DNA of 47,257 nt from Lingula anatina (Eukaryota > Brachiopoda > Lingulata > Lingulida > Lingulidae). The notes under the pieces were generated by a model, which worked only from the letters and a program-made list of their open reading frames with translations, made no database searches and was not told where the DNA came from. Shown here piece after piece: positions 32,666-43,693 of this stretch (its first letter is position 1; each line of letters begins with the position of its first letter). Position numbers and translations under genes: made by a program. Where the stretch lies: assembly GCF_001039355.2 (NCBI RefSeq), contig NW_019775724.1:25084-72340 (forward strand), read 5' to 3'.

Positions 32666-33151
32666 TTGAGTCAACGTCACATTATGACGGTGTTTCGACG
32701 TGGCTGGATCAACGTTGATTTTACGTTGAATTTAGGTAGCGTATCAACCTGTTTTCAACGTTGATCCAACGCAACTATGCCTGCTGGGTAGGTGGCTGTC
32801 ATAATACATATGAGGTCATATGATGTGATCCAATAGTTCTCGAGTAATGTGTCGGCCTCTTTGTATAACGCCGAGGTAAAGAAATTAATTATACAATTGT
32901 AAGTAATTAAAGTTTGCGTGTATCGAACATAGATAAGAAATAAGTATATAAGCGATAGGAATTGATGTCCAAGGGAGAGAATAGGAGACAGAGGAGAGGA
33001 GAGGAGAAGGAGATTGAGAGAGACGGACCGGAGCACGGAGACGGACGTAGTTTCGGAGAGTTGGAGACTTCACTTAGAATATGTAGATACCGAGCGTCGA
33101 CAAATGAGTCATTTAACTGGTCATAATGTGGACTTTTTTTTTTTTTTTTTG
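32666..33151. repeat. 486-bp segment duplicated exactly after a single N, copy 1
   Basis: Identical, as far as I can read, to 33153-33638. The two copies are joined by one N at 33152, and copy 1 ends in the same poly-T plus G as copy 2. This is most simply two contig ends that overlap and were not merged. Content: the right end of the ACGTTG element, a TATATAAG motif (near 32945) and a purine-rich tract (32970-33060). Confidence 0.9.
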
Positions 33152-33152
33152 N

Positions 33153-33638
33153 TTGAGTCAACGTCACATTATGACGGTGTTTCGACGTGGCTGGATCAAC
33201 GTTGATTTTACGTTGAATTTAGGTAGCGTATCAACCTGTTTTCAACGTTGATCCAACGCAACTATGCCTGCTGGGTAGGTGGCTGTCATAATACATATGA
33301 GGTCATATGATGTGATCCAATAGTTCTCGAGTAATGTGTCGGCCTCTTTGTATAACGCCGAGGTAAAGAAATTAATTATACAATTGTAAGTAATTAAAGT
33401 TTGCGTGTATCGAACATAGATAAGAAATAAGTATATAAGCGATAGGAATTGATGTCCAAGGGAGAGAATAGGAGACAGAGGAGAGGAGAGGAGAAGGAGA
33501 TTGAGAGAGACGGACCGGAGCACGGAGACGGACGTAGTTTCGGAGAGTTGGAGACTTCACTTAGAATATGTAGATACCGAGCGTCGACAAATGAGTCATT
33601 TAACTGGTCATAATGTGGACTTTTTTTTTTTTTTTTTG
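33153..33638. repeat. 486-bp segment duplicated exactly after a single N, copy 2
   Basis: See 32666-33151, offset by 487. It repeats the right-hand transposon end TGCCTGCTGGG at 33265-33275. Probably not present twice in the real genome. Confidence 0.9.
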
Positions 33639-34126
33639 CGCGACCTTACGTAAATCTGACACGAACCGTGGAATCTTTATATTGTGTTATCCGCTAAGTT
33701 AGTCGAAAGCGTAATGTCGCTCGAATTGAGCGTAAAAAATTTTATACGTTTAGGACATTCATTCTATATGTATGAAAAGGTTCATTAAAGTAAGTTGGTA
33801 AAATACCTCAAAGTTCGTTTTTTCTCGACAAATGAAGAAGCATGAGTGGCTTTGTTCGATGCGTGCAAGTACGGTTAACCAAGGAAATTAAAATATTTAA
33901 GGGACAAACGGTACACTATAAAAACAGTGCTCAGCTTTTAAACACATACATTTATACTAGTGCATAAAGACCAACTATACCAGGTAGATATTGCACAATG
34001 CACCAGAGAGCTAACTGGTACATAATTTCAACAGTCCAGGTGTGATCCCATCCTGTCCTGCCGCTTTCTACACTCTCATTATAGAAAGACCAGTCCAGTT
34101 GTATTTTATTTACAGCTGGAAGGGTA
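33639..34126. other. CpG-richer stretch, no gene recognised; possible leader of the gene at 35034
   Basis: The first 200 bases have more CpG than their surroundings (GCGCGACC, TCGCTCG). A donor-like ATTAAA|GTAAGT occurs near 33788-33796. It could be the promoter and leader exon of the membrane-protein gene downstream, but nothing proves it. Confidence 0.25.
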
Positions 34127-34408
34127 CCCGTACGAAAATGCAGTAGTATCGAAGTAGCAAAGAAGCATTAACGCAGTAGTGGTGTGGAGCATATTTGCAG
34201 TAGAAAGGCAGTATAGCCTACTGCAATTCTACTCCAAAAAGTACATAGGTTTGTACAGAGAGGAGCATTAATGCAGTAGATTAGCAGCATGAAAGAAGCA
34301 TGTTTCAAATATGCTAATTAGCTCCCAAATCGAAGCAGATTTGAAGCATGTTTGCAGCATGATTGTAGTATCTACTGCGCTGGAGTATCTACTGCGTTTT
34401 CGTGCGGG
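34127..34408. mobile_element. 282-bp MITE with TA target duplication
   Basis: Ends CCCGTACGAAAATGCAGTAG (left) and, inverted, CCCGCACGAAAACGCAGTAG (right), flanked by TA (34125-34126, 34409-34410). The interior repeats GCAGTAG, GAAGCAT and AGCATG themes. No coding sequence. Confidence 0.85.
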
Positions 34409-35050
34409 TATCCACAAGAGTCGCAGATAATTATGTGCACTTTTCCCTGACAGTGCAGAAAAGTGCCATCATTTATCTAGAGACATCTGTGAATATCTAA
34501 TGAAAAATTAATCCGTGGCCCTTTTAAGGGGTACCTTTTTTGTGTACTATTGTCATAAACAAGAATAAGAAAACTGTGCTACACATATTTTATTATTCTC
34601 AAACTTAAATTACTTGCATGAATGAATTAAAGGACTAAGATAAAGCTTCAGTTTGAAAACCAGCCAGACTGAATTGTTCTTCTTGTGTTTAGGGCCTATA
34701 TTTATTTCAATAATTCTGGCCTTGCATTTACAGTGGGAGTGTGGATGCACGGGTGTCAAGACCCACAGATTTGTAAATTACTGTATTAATTTGTCACTCT
34801 TACATGTTTACCATCCTGTCCGTCCAGCATTAGATGGCTTGTTAATTTACATCATTATTTTTTATAAATGACGGCGTAGAAAGTGGTTTATAAAACCCGT
34901 AGAGAAATGTTGATATTTCATGTGATCATGTGATCGTGACTTAAGCGCAAATGAAATTGAATTAAAATAATTTTAAAATAAAATAATTTAAAAATGAGCA
35001 GATAAACTGACATTAACCAGTGCACTGTTTTAGGTGGAAAATCGTAGACG

Positions 35051-37931
35051 ATGCCAGATCCGGACCATACTGATGAGGGTGAAGACAACCCAAATTTGAA
35101 CACATCTGATGGGGGTAAAGACGAACCGCCTGACACTGGTTCTGAGGAAGACATTCCGTAAGTACAGACACCATATGTGAAAGCTTTAACGAGATTGGCG
35201 GTAAAAAATGGAGGTACACCACAGAGCGAGAATAGAAACTAGACTAATAACATTTAAATGTTATACACTCTTGCCCAAAATGGTTGGTACACGGAAATTT
35301 TGGGATGCATATCGCCCTGTTTCTTTCATTATTATTGATATTACCAAATTAATCATGTTTATATTGTTAAATATGTGAAGCTGGAGGAATGGTTAATTAA
35401 GTCAAGGAGAAACAACCAATGCAAATGTGAGAAAAGCGTTAATTTATTTAGGGTTTTTTTCTCATGCCCCCAAAAAGAGTACTTTTTTACATAACAGTAC
35501 CAAGTGAAAAATTAAACATAAATTAATACTGTGATTGACAATTAATATGAAATTAGGGGAAATTGTCAAGAAACATCTTCAGAGTTCATTATTAATCTAA
35601 ATAGCGGGTATGCCCACCCCGATCTTGGATAATGGCCGCCAGATGGCGTGGCATACTGTGAACTAGAGTTACAGCTCTTTGGAGAAGAATTCTGGTCCAT
35701 TCATCTTGAAGGGCATCTTGCAGTTCATCTAGATTTGCAGGGGTAGGGTTTCTCCTCTGAATAGCACGACTTAACCAATCCTCCAGCTTCACATATTTAT
35801 TATATTAACAATATAAACATGATTAATTTGGTAATATCAATAATAATAATGAAAGAAACAGGGCGATATGCATCCCAAAATTTCCGTGTACCAACCATTT
35901 TGGGCAAGAGTGTATATAATTTATAATTTGAAATAAAACTGAGAGAAATCCATTTTGAAGGGAATATCTTGGAATCAGCTATGGCCTAGCGATATGCCTT
36001 CATGATGTCAAAACAAAATCATGTATTTTGATGATGTTTTATGCAGAAATAGGATTGTAATGTGTAAAATTAAGTCTGTATTTGTGGTAGAGGGTGGTTA
36101 GGAAGAGAAACCTGTAGTTTTAAAGGGTTCCAATCTGTGTGACAATGGAATGACCTTATCAGATATCTAACATGATGACAGTTTAAAAATTAATTTGAGG
36201 TAATTCACACAAGATAGTAACTTAACTCGCGCTTCTTTATATTCATAGCAAGGCTTTTCCCAGCCAACCGTCCAGCCGTCATTTGGACGCCCGATGGCAT
36301 CACCGGACGGCCTATATTTTTAAAGACAGCTGGACGGCTTACCTTTTTTTTTAAATGACGGATTGTCTTGTTGGGCCGGTCGTGGGCGTCCTACTAAGTT
36401 CTTTACGGTATTAGTGAGCTGGCGTTGATAAATGGAAACTTGAATCACGAGCAATACAATAAAATTCTCGACCAGCACATTTTAGCGTCGGAGAAAGGGA
36501 CCATCCGTTTATATTTTAAGATGATAACTCTACACCACACAGGGCCAGGGCAGTGGCTTTACCAGCATGGTATCAACAGGGTGAACTGGCCTGCCCAATC
36601 ACCAGACGCAAACCCCAGACCCAAACCTGTGGCAAGTGGCAAAGGATCGCCCCTTTACCAGGAACACTCTAATCCAGTGTCTAGGCCAACATAACACCCA
36701 GATGATTAATGAACCTTTATCAGTCTATAATAGGATAGCCACGTGATCTCAATATTGACATAATACAGTTGTAGCACGTGTTACACAATCAGTTTTCAAT
36801 AAAAAAACAATTGAAACAACTAACAAATCCAGTTGTTTTTCCCCTTAAAGAAAAATGCTGCAATACTTTTGTCACCCCCTGCAGAATTCGGCTCACATGT
36901 ACTTAAATACATATGGCTTCGGAATAGCCATATGAGCGATTTCAGTCCCTCAAAAAAAAAAAAAAAAAAAAAAAAACTGATCTCTTGCCCACCTCTAGCG
37001 TGACAAACATCACAAAACTTCTTGCTTATTTCTAAAATCTTCAACAATGATAAATGAATAAGAAAAAACGCGACAACGAAAACCTTCTAATAATGTTGGC
37101 TTAATAATGACCTTAACTTGATTTTTTTTTGAAGAAATTAGTCTCAAACACGACAAAATTGTCTGAGTGACCTCATTCTTAGAATAAGGTTTGTTGTTTA
37201 GTCCCTGTTCTAGACAGTGCACTATTTTATGATTCTCTACAATTCCACCATCGACAAAAACGCTATTTAAAAATAGCCCATGAAAAAATTTCATTTCCAT
37301 AAATTAGAGGGAATAATTAGGGTTTCAAACATGGATACCTCCCCAAATGTACCCAGTAAGGTGAAACAGGTATAAAATTTATTACTGGCATCAGATATAA
37401 AAAACTGTCTGGATCTAACATAATGCCTTTCCCCATGTTTTATTTTTTAGAGAAGAGTACGGCTATCACGTCTTTCAAAAGGAGCCCAAGGAGCGAAAAC
37501 AACCCGACGACGAAGAAAGTACCGTGGACAAATGCTGCTCAGTAATTTCTCTGCTCCTGTTTGGCATAGTAACTCTCGTCATCATTATCGCTGGTGTAAC
37601 ATCCTACAGAATCCTAATTGTTGTATCTATTTCGAAAATAAAAGAAAACAGGACAGATGCCTCTTATCATTTCACCGCTTCCATAGCAGCGAATGTTACA
37701 GAACTGGATGCTGAAAACTTTGAAAAAGTCGAAAAACTTAGATGGTACTGTCTATTGCTCGGCAGTATGCTTGCACCCATTGTTCTAGGATTCATCGGGT
37801 CCGTTTCTTCAGCCTGTTTTCAGTCAGCTCGTAAAAAAGGGACAAAATTCATGGCACACGGTAACACATCAAAGGACCGTAAAGTTCCGCTTGGAGCATT
37901 GGCAAAGAGTATTGTTTCCCTCATTTTTCTT
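35051..37931 (+). CDS. multi-pass membrane protein, N-terminal two exons; chitin-synthase-like N-terminus is a tentative guess
   Basis: Exon 1 begins after an acceptor at 35034, with ATG 35051, and ends at 35157. Exon 2 is 37451-37931, with a perfect GTAAGT donor. Together they encode 196 residues. The N-terminus (MPDPDHTDEGEDNPN) is acidic and disordered. A hydrophobic span follows (SLLLFGIVTLVIIIAGV), then an outside loop with NRT and NVT glycosylation sequons, then a second span (CLLLGSMLAPIVLGFIG), a basic loop (SARKKG) and the start of a third (LAKSIVSLIFL). The YHVFQKEP phrase before the first span and the LRWYCLL-P pattern recall the N-terminus of animal type II chitin synthases, but no catalytic motif is in the window. 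No further exons were found to the right. If the donor were unused, the frame would end at 37946. The intron carries two Tc1-family relics. Confidence 0.6.
35266..35912 (-). mobile_element. internally deleted Tc1-like element with ~120-bp inverted repeats
   Basis: The left end CACTCTTGCCCAAAATGG and right end CCATTTTGGGCAAGAGTG are parts of near-perfect inverted repeats (35266-35385 and 35790-35912), flanked by TA (35264-35265, 35913-35914). Only the transposase C-terminus remains. Sits in the intron of the membrane-protein gene. Confidence 0.9.
35592..35792 (-). pseudogene. Tc1 transposase C-terminal fragment
   Basis: The minus-strand frame has LQDALQDEWTRILLQ, VHSMPRHLAAIIQDRGGHTR and then a stop. 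The EW helix and the terminal (R)GGHTRY are typical Tc1 endings. The catalytic core is deleted. Confidence 0.85.
36415..36882 (+). mobile_element. Tc1-like element, 3' part, different family
   Basis: A degenerate transposase frame (36425-36694) contains INGNLNHEQYNKILDQHIL and WPAQSPDANP, both Tc1 landmarks. The DD-containing stretch and the PIE motif are damaged. About 190 bases further is the inverted-repeat-like end CAATACTTTTGTCACCCCCT (36861-36880). The left end is not seen. This is a separate family from the CAGGGTT copies. Confidence 0.7.
36883..37450. other. intron sequence, nothing recognised
   Basis: Contains a poly-A run (36952-36976) and a palindrome around CATATGGCTTCGGAATAGCCATATG (36909-36933, given only as a short perfect stem). 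No coding sequence supported. Confidence 0.5.
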
Positions 37932-37949
37932 GTAAGTATGATTTAATTT

Positions 37950-39351
37950 TACCACCAGCGTAGGCGCTGGCGGTACACATGGTTTTAGTACCGACCAACA
38001 TGTTCCGCCGGCTCCGCCGCCACGTCACCGTTGTACCGCTTCTCCTCTTAGACTACAAGAGCCTGCATAGCTATCTCTTGGATTTAGGTCACGTATAATC
38101 TCAACTCGATCCACGTAAAATTTGGGTTTCGTCGGTGCTGGGGTCTAGATGTGGCGGTCAACGCAATGCACCTATGTCCAAAATTTGCTAAATTAAATGC
38201 TAAATGTCTCCCTAACCGAAGGAATAATGGAAAAATTTTCTACAGATGGCTGACCGAATGTCAAATGTGAAGATTTCAAATATGCCCTTGAATTTGACGT
38301 TTGACCTTTATTTCAAGGTGAAACGGGCCAAAATTTTCTAAAAATGGGATTTTTTTTAAAGAAAAATATTATTTGCGCCGATTTTCCGAAACTACACAGA
38401 CCTCACCTGTAATATTATCGGCAGGTGTTACCATCAGGGTCCTCTTTTATCTCCGTGAGTTTGGGGTCAATCGGTGTATTTTCACGGAAGCAGCGGCCAT
38501 TGGATGCCGTAACTGAAAACTCTCTCTAATTCTGGAACCGTTAATGCTAAAGACCTCTTTTTTTGCATTTGATAGAGCATGTCAAGCCAAACACTGAAAG
38601 TGGTGTCCGTTTTTTTCATACGGTTTACTAGTTAAGCTGTATCAAAAAGTACATTGTGGGGGTGAAAACAAAATGTGCAATACAGTAATGTGAATGAAAT
38701 TTCGAACGTCTGGAAAAGGTAACAAAAGGCATAGCGAGGCAGACAACTTCTGGTCAAAAATTGCATTATTTCATGAAATTCGAACATCTTGAATTTCTGA
38801 GCACCTCCCATCTCATGATGGCCTTTTCTTTATTTCAATTAAGTTCTTCTGTACGTGAGTTACATTACTGTAACTCCAAAATTGCAACATTTTAGTCCCT
38901 TATTTCTCCTAAACTGGCATGATAACTGGCTTGATACTGTTAATTTAACTGTGACCTTAGAACTACTATTTACCATGAGCTGAACTTTGCAATTTTTTCT
39001 ATCCGTTATCTCTCTAAAACTAGCACAGATATGCCCATAGTTACTATTGAACTTGAGTAAGAAGTCATATGCTGGCAATCTAACTGTGATCTTGAAATTG
39101 ACCTTTTACCTACTTTTCGCCATGAACCGCACTTCACAAATTTGGATTTAAACTTTTACTTTTCCCCTTGATTTTGTTTTAAATAATTATTTTTAACAAA
39201 AATATTGAGAACTTTTGTTAACCGCATTTTGTAGAGCTTATCAAGCACAACACTGGAGGTGGTGTCCTTTCTTTTGCTTTTCCATACGCATGCTCTTACT
39301 GCAGCTGGTGGTACAATACCCGGAGTCGGTATCGCCTCTCTGATCCTCTAG
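37950..39351 (+). mobile_element. non-autonomous Helitron-like element, copy 3 (longest)
   Basis: The head has a palindrome CCAGCGTAGGCGCTGG (37954-37969). The core has two or more diverged units with CTCCAAAA and GCACAGATATGCCCATAG themes (near 38870 and 39010). The 3' domain is shared with 1195-1334 and 2915-3059. The terminus is CTAG (39348-39351) followed by T, with a GC stem just before. It starts only about 18 bases after the splice donor of the exon ending 37931. No RepHel protein. Confidence 0.65.
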
Positions 39352-39402
39352 TTATGTTTTGGATTTTTTAATTTTGTTTTAACATGATCAGATAAAATGG
39401 TG

Positions 39403-39404
39403 AA

Positions 39405-39454
<50 letters not shown>

Positions 39455-40135
39455 CTTAATTTAAAGAGGGTAAAACATGTCAAGTGCATACACTTATACT
39501 AAACATGGGCCTCTGGGGGGTTAGAATAAAATATTGTGTAAATGAATAAAAGATGAATATATTACTGAAATTAAAATAATAATGAAGTAAAAATGAATCG
39601 AATTAAAAGTAACAATAGTAATGAAAATAAAACGAAAGGCACTGTGCGAGTAAAAATCCTAAAGCTAAATAACTTAATAATTGTATACATAAAATTTGCG
39701 TTTGGTTTTTAAAAAACAATTTCTTAAAAGTATCCAAGTCTTTGGAGATTTTAACTTCAGAGTTAAGGCAGTTCCATATCTTAACCGAAGTCCATGTTGG
39801 GCCTATACAATGTAGTCAGTATGTCTTTCTGTCTGCCAACTGGTAAAAAGATATTTCCCTTATTTCTTCATTGGTTGATTTTGCCTGTAGCACATATGGT
39901 TGTAATTCCCTTTAAGTCCCTCATGCATTTTGCTGAGAGTCATTCTACGATTTAAAAATTAATGCGTCTTTCTTAAATTATATCCGTTCATAAATTGTTT
40001 GCCAGTTTAGTTTCTTGAATAGCTCAATTGGTGGATTATTCTTGGCTTCTTTTTCTGGGATATTGAGATTGATTCTTGCACCACGTTTTTGAAATTTGTA
40101 CATGTTTTCTAGTTTCGCACAGATGCGGTAGTACA
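39403..40135 (-). mobile_element. CR1/L2-like LINE, 3' end with (ATT)n tail
   Basis: Read on the minus strand, the right part encodes the post-reverse-transcriptase tail of LINE ORF2: ENMYKFQKRGARINLNIPEK, ELFKKLNWQTIYERI, and after frameshifts VKIWNCL and DLDTFKKLFFK. These correspond to the usual LQKRAARII, LFKKLGW and WNxLP/FKK pattern. About 250 bases of 3' UTR follow, then an (ATT)n tail at 39453-39406, as in CR1/L2 elements. 5'-truncated near 40135. Confidence 0.7.
39406..39453. repeat. (AAT)n microsatellite, LINE tail
   Basis: About 16 AAT units at the 3' end of the minus-strand LINE. Confidence 0.9.
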
Positions 40136-40696
40136 TGTGCATTATAAAATAGTTTTCTTGTTTCCAATGTTAGATATCGTTAAAGTTTGGATAGAAGGGT
40201 CAGTTAACCGTAAATTATTTTTCCAAGTCATTCCAGCTAAGATTTTCGTTAAAGGGATAATAACTCTTCGTTTTGGCCAAAAAATGAATTTTTCTGTAGT
40301 AAACAACAATTTTTCCATACTTACCAATGGTTAATGAATCCATTTTTACATTCAAAGTTAGTCCCTGTTTTTTTTCTAAAAAGTTTGGTTTTTTGATAAA
40401 ACCTCTTAAGAGATTATAACAGAGTATAGCCATCAATGGAGGTCACGTGATCTGAAGACAAGCTCAGATATCAGAATAATAGCTATAACTGCTGTTTTTG
40501 TCGTAAAACAGAATATATAACATTACTATCGAATTTTGAAGATTCAGCACTCAATCTATACACTAGAGGTATGTTTTAATCGATCCCCGACATTTAAAAA
40601 TTATAAAAACAATCTATTAGTAGTAAAAAAGCGTTTTAGTAAACCTCACCTCAATATGCATAAATGAAGCAACAGATCTGGGTCACGCGGTACTGT

Positions 40697-40975
40697 TGTA
40701 AGGTTCGATTTTAGGTTCACAGATCGAGAAGAAGTGAGCAACAAGAGTCGTGGATTTCCAAACAGCTTTATTCCCACTACCTAACTCCTTCTCTCTACCC
40801 ACCACCTGTTCTATTTATATGTACCTTAATGTCTCATTATAATAATACTTTATAATAAATCTTACTAGGCGCGGGCGCCGCGACATCCTATAGTCTAGGC
40901 GCGGGCGCCGCGACATCCTAGGGGGACATCCTAGGGGCGTGGGACATGCTAAGGGGCGCCACCGCGTCCCTTACA
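40697..40975 (-). mobile_element. solo LTR of an LTR retrotransposon (279 bp)
   Basis: Bounded by the inverted repeat TGTAAGG ... CCTTACA and flanked by a 4-bp direct repeat CTGT (40693-40696 and 40976-40979). On the minus strand it has a TATA-like ATATAAATAG and then GGAATAAAGC, the poly(A) signal, in proper LTR order. No internal region or primer-binding site adjoins, hence solo. It contains a GC-rich ~30-bp direct duplication (near 40866-40890 and 40896-40920). Confidence 0.8.
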
Positions 40976-40979
40976 CTGT

Positions 40980-41927
40980 GACGACAATGAGGATAAAGGT
41001 CAATGAGACTTAACTGAGCTGCATGGTGCAAACACACAAAATAATTTTGGAAAGTTGTGTTGAACGGAGTTGAGCAATTTTCTTTATGCCTCAGTGTGTT
41101 GCCGTGGGATTCACCAAAATTGCAGCACTCCTTGACCATCTTTCTTTGTCTGTGACGGTCTTCCGTGACTAACTTACTAACTTCGGTGACAATAGTTGCG
41201 ATGCTCGCGATCTCGGTCACCTCAGGTGTTTTAGATCATATCAAAAGCTAATAGTATTTTAGATACTGTCATCAGTTGGCAAGCTTACTAATTGCTGATG
41301 CATTTTTAAATGCATTGTAGTTGACCAAGAGGTCGTTAACAATAAAACCTGTTAATAGAGGTTGTCCGGGTTCTCAACGAGAAGACCACATTTCCCCGTG
41401 ATTTTACGAGATCTGCCTTGAGGTGGGGTTAAAATATGGAGACCACAAGGAAGTAGAGCAGCGATTTCTTTACTTGAAAAATAGCTGAACTTCCAAAATT
41501 TTTGAGCTACAGGCTTGTTCTTTTTTCACTTTATAAAGAAAAAGTATTGATATAATATGTACGTACAACTGACGTGAGATTCATTTGCAACCTTTTTGTC
41601 ACTTTATGGGAGTGGCATGACTGTTTTGCTTTCAATGAGATCAATGTTGAAAGTAGGTCCATGTACATTCTACAAGCATTGGACATTTGTAAATAAAATA
41701 ATCCAGTGCTGTCAAGGGCTTAATTGCTTCATTTTTAGTTTATCATAATTACTACATTTAAATTGTTAACTCCAGCTTATTGCAATATGAAATTTCCTAC
41801 TTCTGTTTTTTGGCAAATATTCTTCAATCTTCCTTTTTCACTATTTCCCTGATGTAGATGTCAAGAACTTTATATAGTTATCCACTCTTTCATTTTTAAA
41901 TTGTCACTGTATGTTATTGTCTTTGGG
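40980..41927. other. intergenic or intronic, no gene recognised
   Basis: A minus-strand frame at about 41100-41220 has balanced composition (VTEIASIATIVTEV) but lacks an ATG and matches nothing I know. The rest is AT-rich. Confidence 0.45.
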
Positions 41928-42373
41928 ATTTTAAAGAGATGCTTGTCTAAACGTGCCAGTGGATGCAAAATAGACATATTAAAGATATTGTTCATTTTTT
42001 ATTGTTCTTCATTGACTGGTCAATTCATGAGATCCATTTGAACAACAAAAGCTTTATAACTGCAACTTATTTTCTTTTATAAATGTTTTACTATTAAACT
42101 TTATTTTTAAAGAAGTAAAATAAAGTCATTTGACATTTCATTTATTGATGGATTGCATATCAGAACATTAGACTTGCCTGCATCTTTGCTTTAATTTCAC
42201 TAAATTTATAGTAACTAGTTCAAAAAGCTCAAACTTGATCATAAAGTTAATTTTCTTCATTTATTTACTTATGAAAATGATGCTATAGAAATTAGTGGAT
42301 AGCATTCACAAAATGTAAGTTTCATTGTTATCAGATCTGACTTAAATGACAGGAAAGATGACAAAAGAAAGTA
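41928..42373. repeat. ~450-bp tandem duplication around a single N, copy 1
   Basis: Aligns end to end with 42376-42830, with scattered substitutions and a few small gaps (a few percent). One N at 42374 separates them. The divergence suggests two alleles placed in tandem by the assembler, though a true duplication is possible. Confidence 0.85.
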
Positions 42374-42375
42374 NA

Positions 42376-42830
42376 ATTTTGAAGAGATGCTTGTCTAAAC
42401 ATGCCAGTGGGTGCAAAATAAACATATTAAAGATATTGTTCATTTTTTATTGTTCTTCATTGACTGGTCATTTCATGAGATCCATTTGAACAACAAAAGC
42501 TTTATAACTGCAACTATTTTTTCTTTATAAATGTTTTACTATTAAACTTTATTTATAAAGAAGTAAAATAAAATCATTTGACATTTCATTTACTGATGGA
42601 TGGCATATCATATATATTAGACTTGCCTGCATCTTTGTTTTAATTTCACTAAATTTATAGTAACTAATTCAAAAGGCTCAAACTTGATCATAAAGTTAAT
42701 TTTCTTCATTTATTTACTTCTGAAAATGATGCTATAGAAACTAATGGATAGCATTGAATGATTCACAAAATGTAAGTTTCATTGTGATCAGATCCGACTT
42801 AAATGACAGGAAAGGTGACAAAAGAAAGTA
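42376..42830. repeat. ~450-bp tandem duplication around a single N, copy 2
   Basis: See 41928-42373. Both copies end with GACAAAAGAAAGTA. No coding content. Confidence 0.85.
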
Positions 42831-43507
42831 TTAAAATGGACAACATATAAGTTGAAATTTTCACAAAATCATTGCATTTTATTGACAGTTATACACAAAT
42901 ACAACAAATAAACACAACATCACAGGCGAAGTTGTATTTGTGATCTGAGTAAATGATATGAAAAACAGGTGTCATATAGTTATTAAAAAGTCACTACAGT
43001 AACATAAGAATGACACTAGCAAGAAAAATTATTTTCTTCATTAAATTACTAGTGCAGTTCAATACATAGGCCTATATATATATTCATAAACCAAATATTT
43101 CATTTTAAAGTAATAAAGAAAATGCCTGATACTGTAAGTGACACCCAGACAAAAATGCCATCTGTTGATTCCTGATATAATTAAGTCAACAACATAATAA
43201 CTAAGGACATACAATCTTCAACATCTTGGGGGGGGGGAGGGTTCGAAAAAACCACCCTTTTTGCTGGGAAAAGGTCCACTCTGGGTACAATTTGATCTAT
43301 GTACTTGAGGATTTTATGGTAAAAGGTCCACTTTTTGAGAAAACGACCCCCCCCCTCTAAAATTGCTGGCTACGGGCCTGATTACCGTAAAAGACTACAC
43401 AGTGTATTTATCACAAGTACTAGGGCTGTATAACAAACCATGGTGTCCTGTAAACTACACACACAAAATTTACTTATTAATATGCCCTCGACCGTTGATG
43501 ATACGGT
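42831..43507. other. no gene recognised; possible minus-strand 3' UTR end
   Basis: TTTATT at 42878-42883 would be an AATAAA poly(A) signal on the minus strand, where the genes at 43580 and 44143 also lie. No coding exon is visible. Confidence 0.3.
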
Positions 43508-43579
43508 CTATACGGTGATGCCATGAAGCCAGTGACGTATCGGGTGCGAGTTGTCTGCAGTTGGTCCCTTTCTTCCTAC

Positions 43580-43693
43580 AAAATACTGCGACCTGATCTG
43601 TACTTTAAATATGTCGGCACTTAGTCCTTTTAATCTGATCAAGCCCAACTTCTCTTTCTTTACTTCATTTCTCTCGCCAGTCGTGTCCGTCAT
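43580..43693 (-). CDS. candidate first coding exon, product not recognised
   Basis: The minus-strand ATG at 43693 opens a frame MTDTTGERNEVKKEKLGLIR, continuing LKGLSADIFKVQIRSQYF up to a donor-like TTTT|GTAGGAAG at 43580; read through, it stops at 43508. The peptide is basic and helix-prone, with balanced codon use unlike the AT-rich surroundings. It lies at the edge of a CpG-richer patch that looks like a promoter. I do not recognise the family, and no second exon was identified, so this is only a candidate. Confidence 0.3.

Larger units (their letters stand above)
31334..32788. mobile_element. ACGTTG-rich TIR element containing nested insertions
   Basis: The left end CCCAGCGGGCA (31334-31344) matches the inverted right end TGCCTGCTGGG (32778-32788); both are flanked by TAG (31331-31333, 32789-32791). 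Subterminal regions repeat CAACGTTG many times (31367-31470 and 32660-32765). The interior holds a (TA)n run, a foldback, an assembly gap and what may be a Tc1 end, so it has been invaded. Another CCCAGCGGG at 31487 may mark a second, nested end. Confidence 0.6.

Noticed and set aside
32755-33523. Two identical 93-codon minus-strand frames, looking like a duplicated gene
   Set aside because: They sit in the exact 486-bp duplication meeting at one N, so they are one sequence represented twice. The composition follows the purine-rich tract rather than a protein.
40918-41220. 100-codon minus-strand frame
   Set aside because: Starts without ATG, runs into the solo LTR and matches no family I know. 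The balanced composition is the only support.
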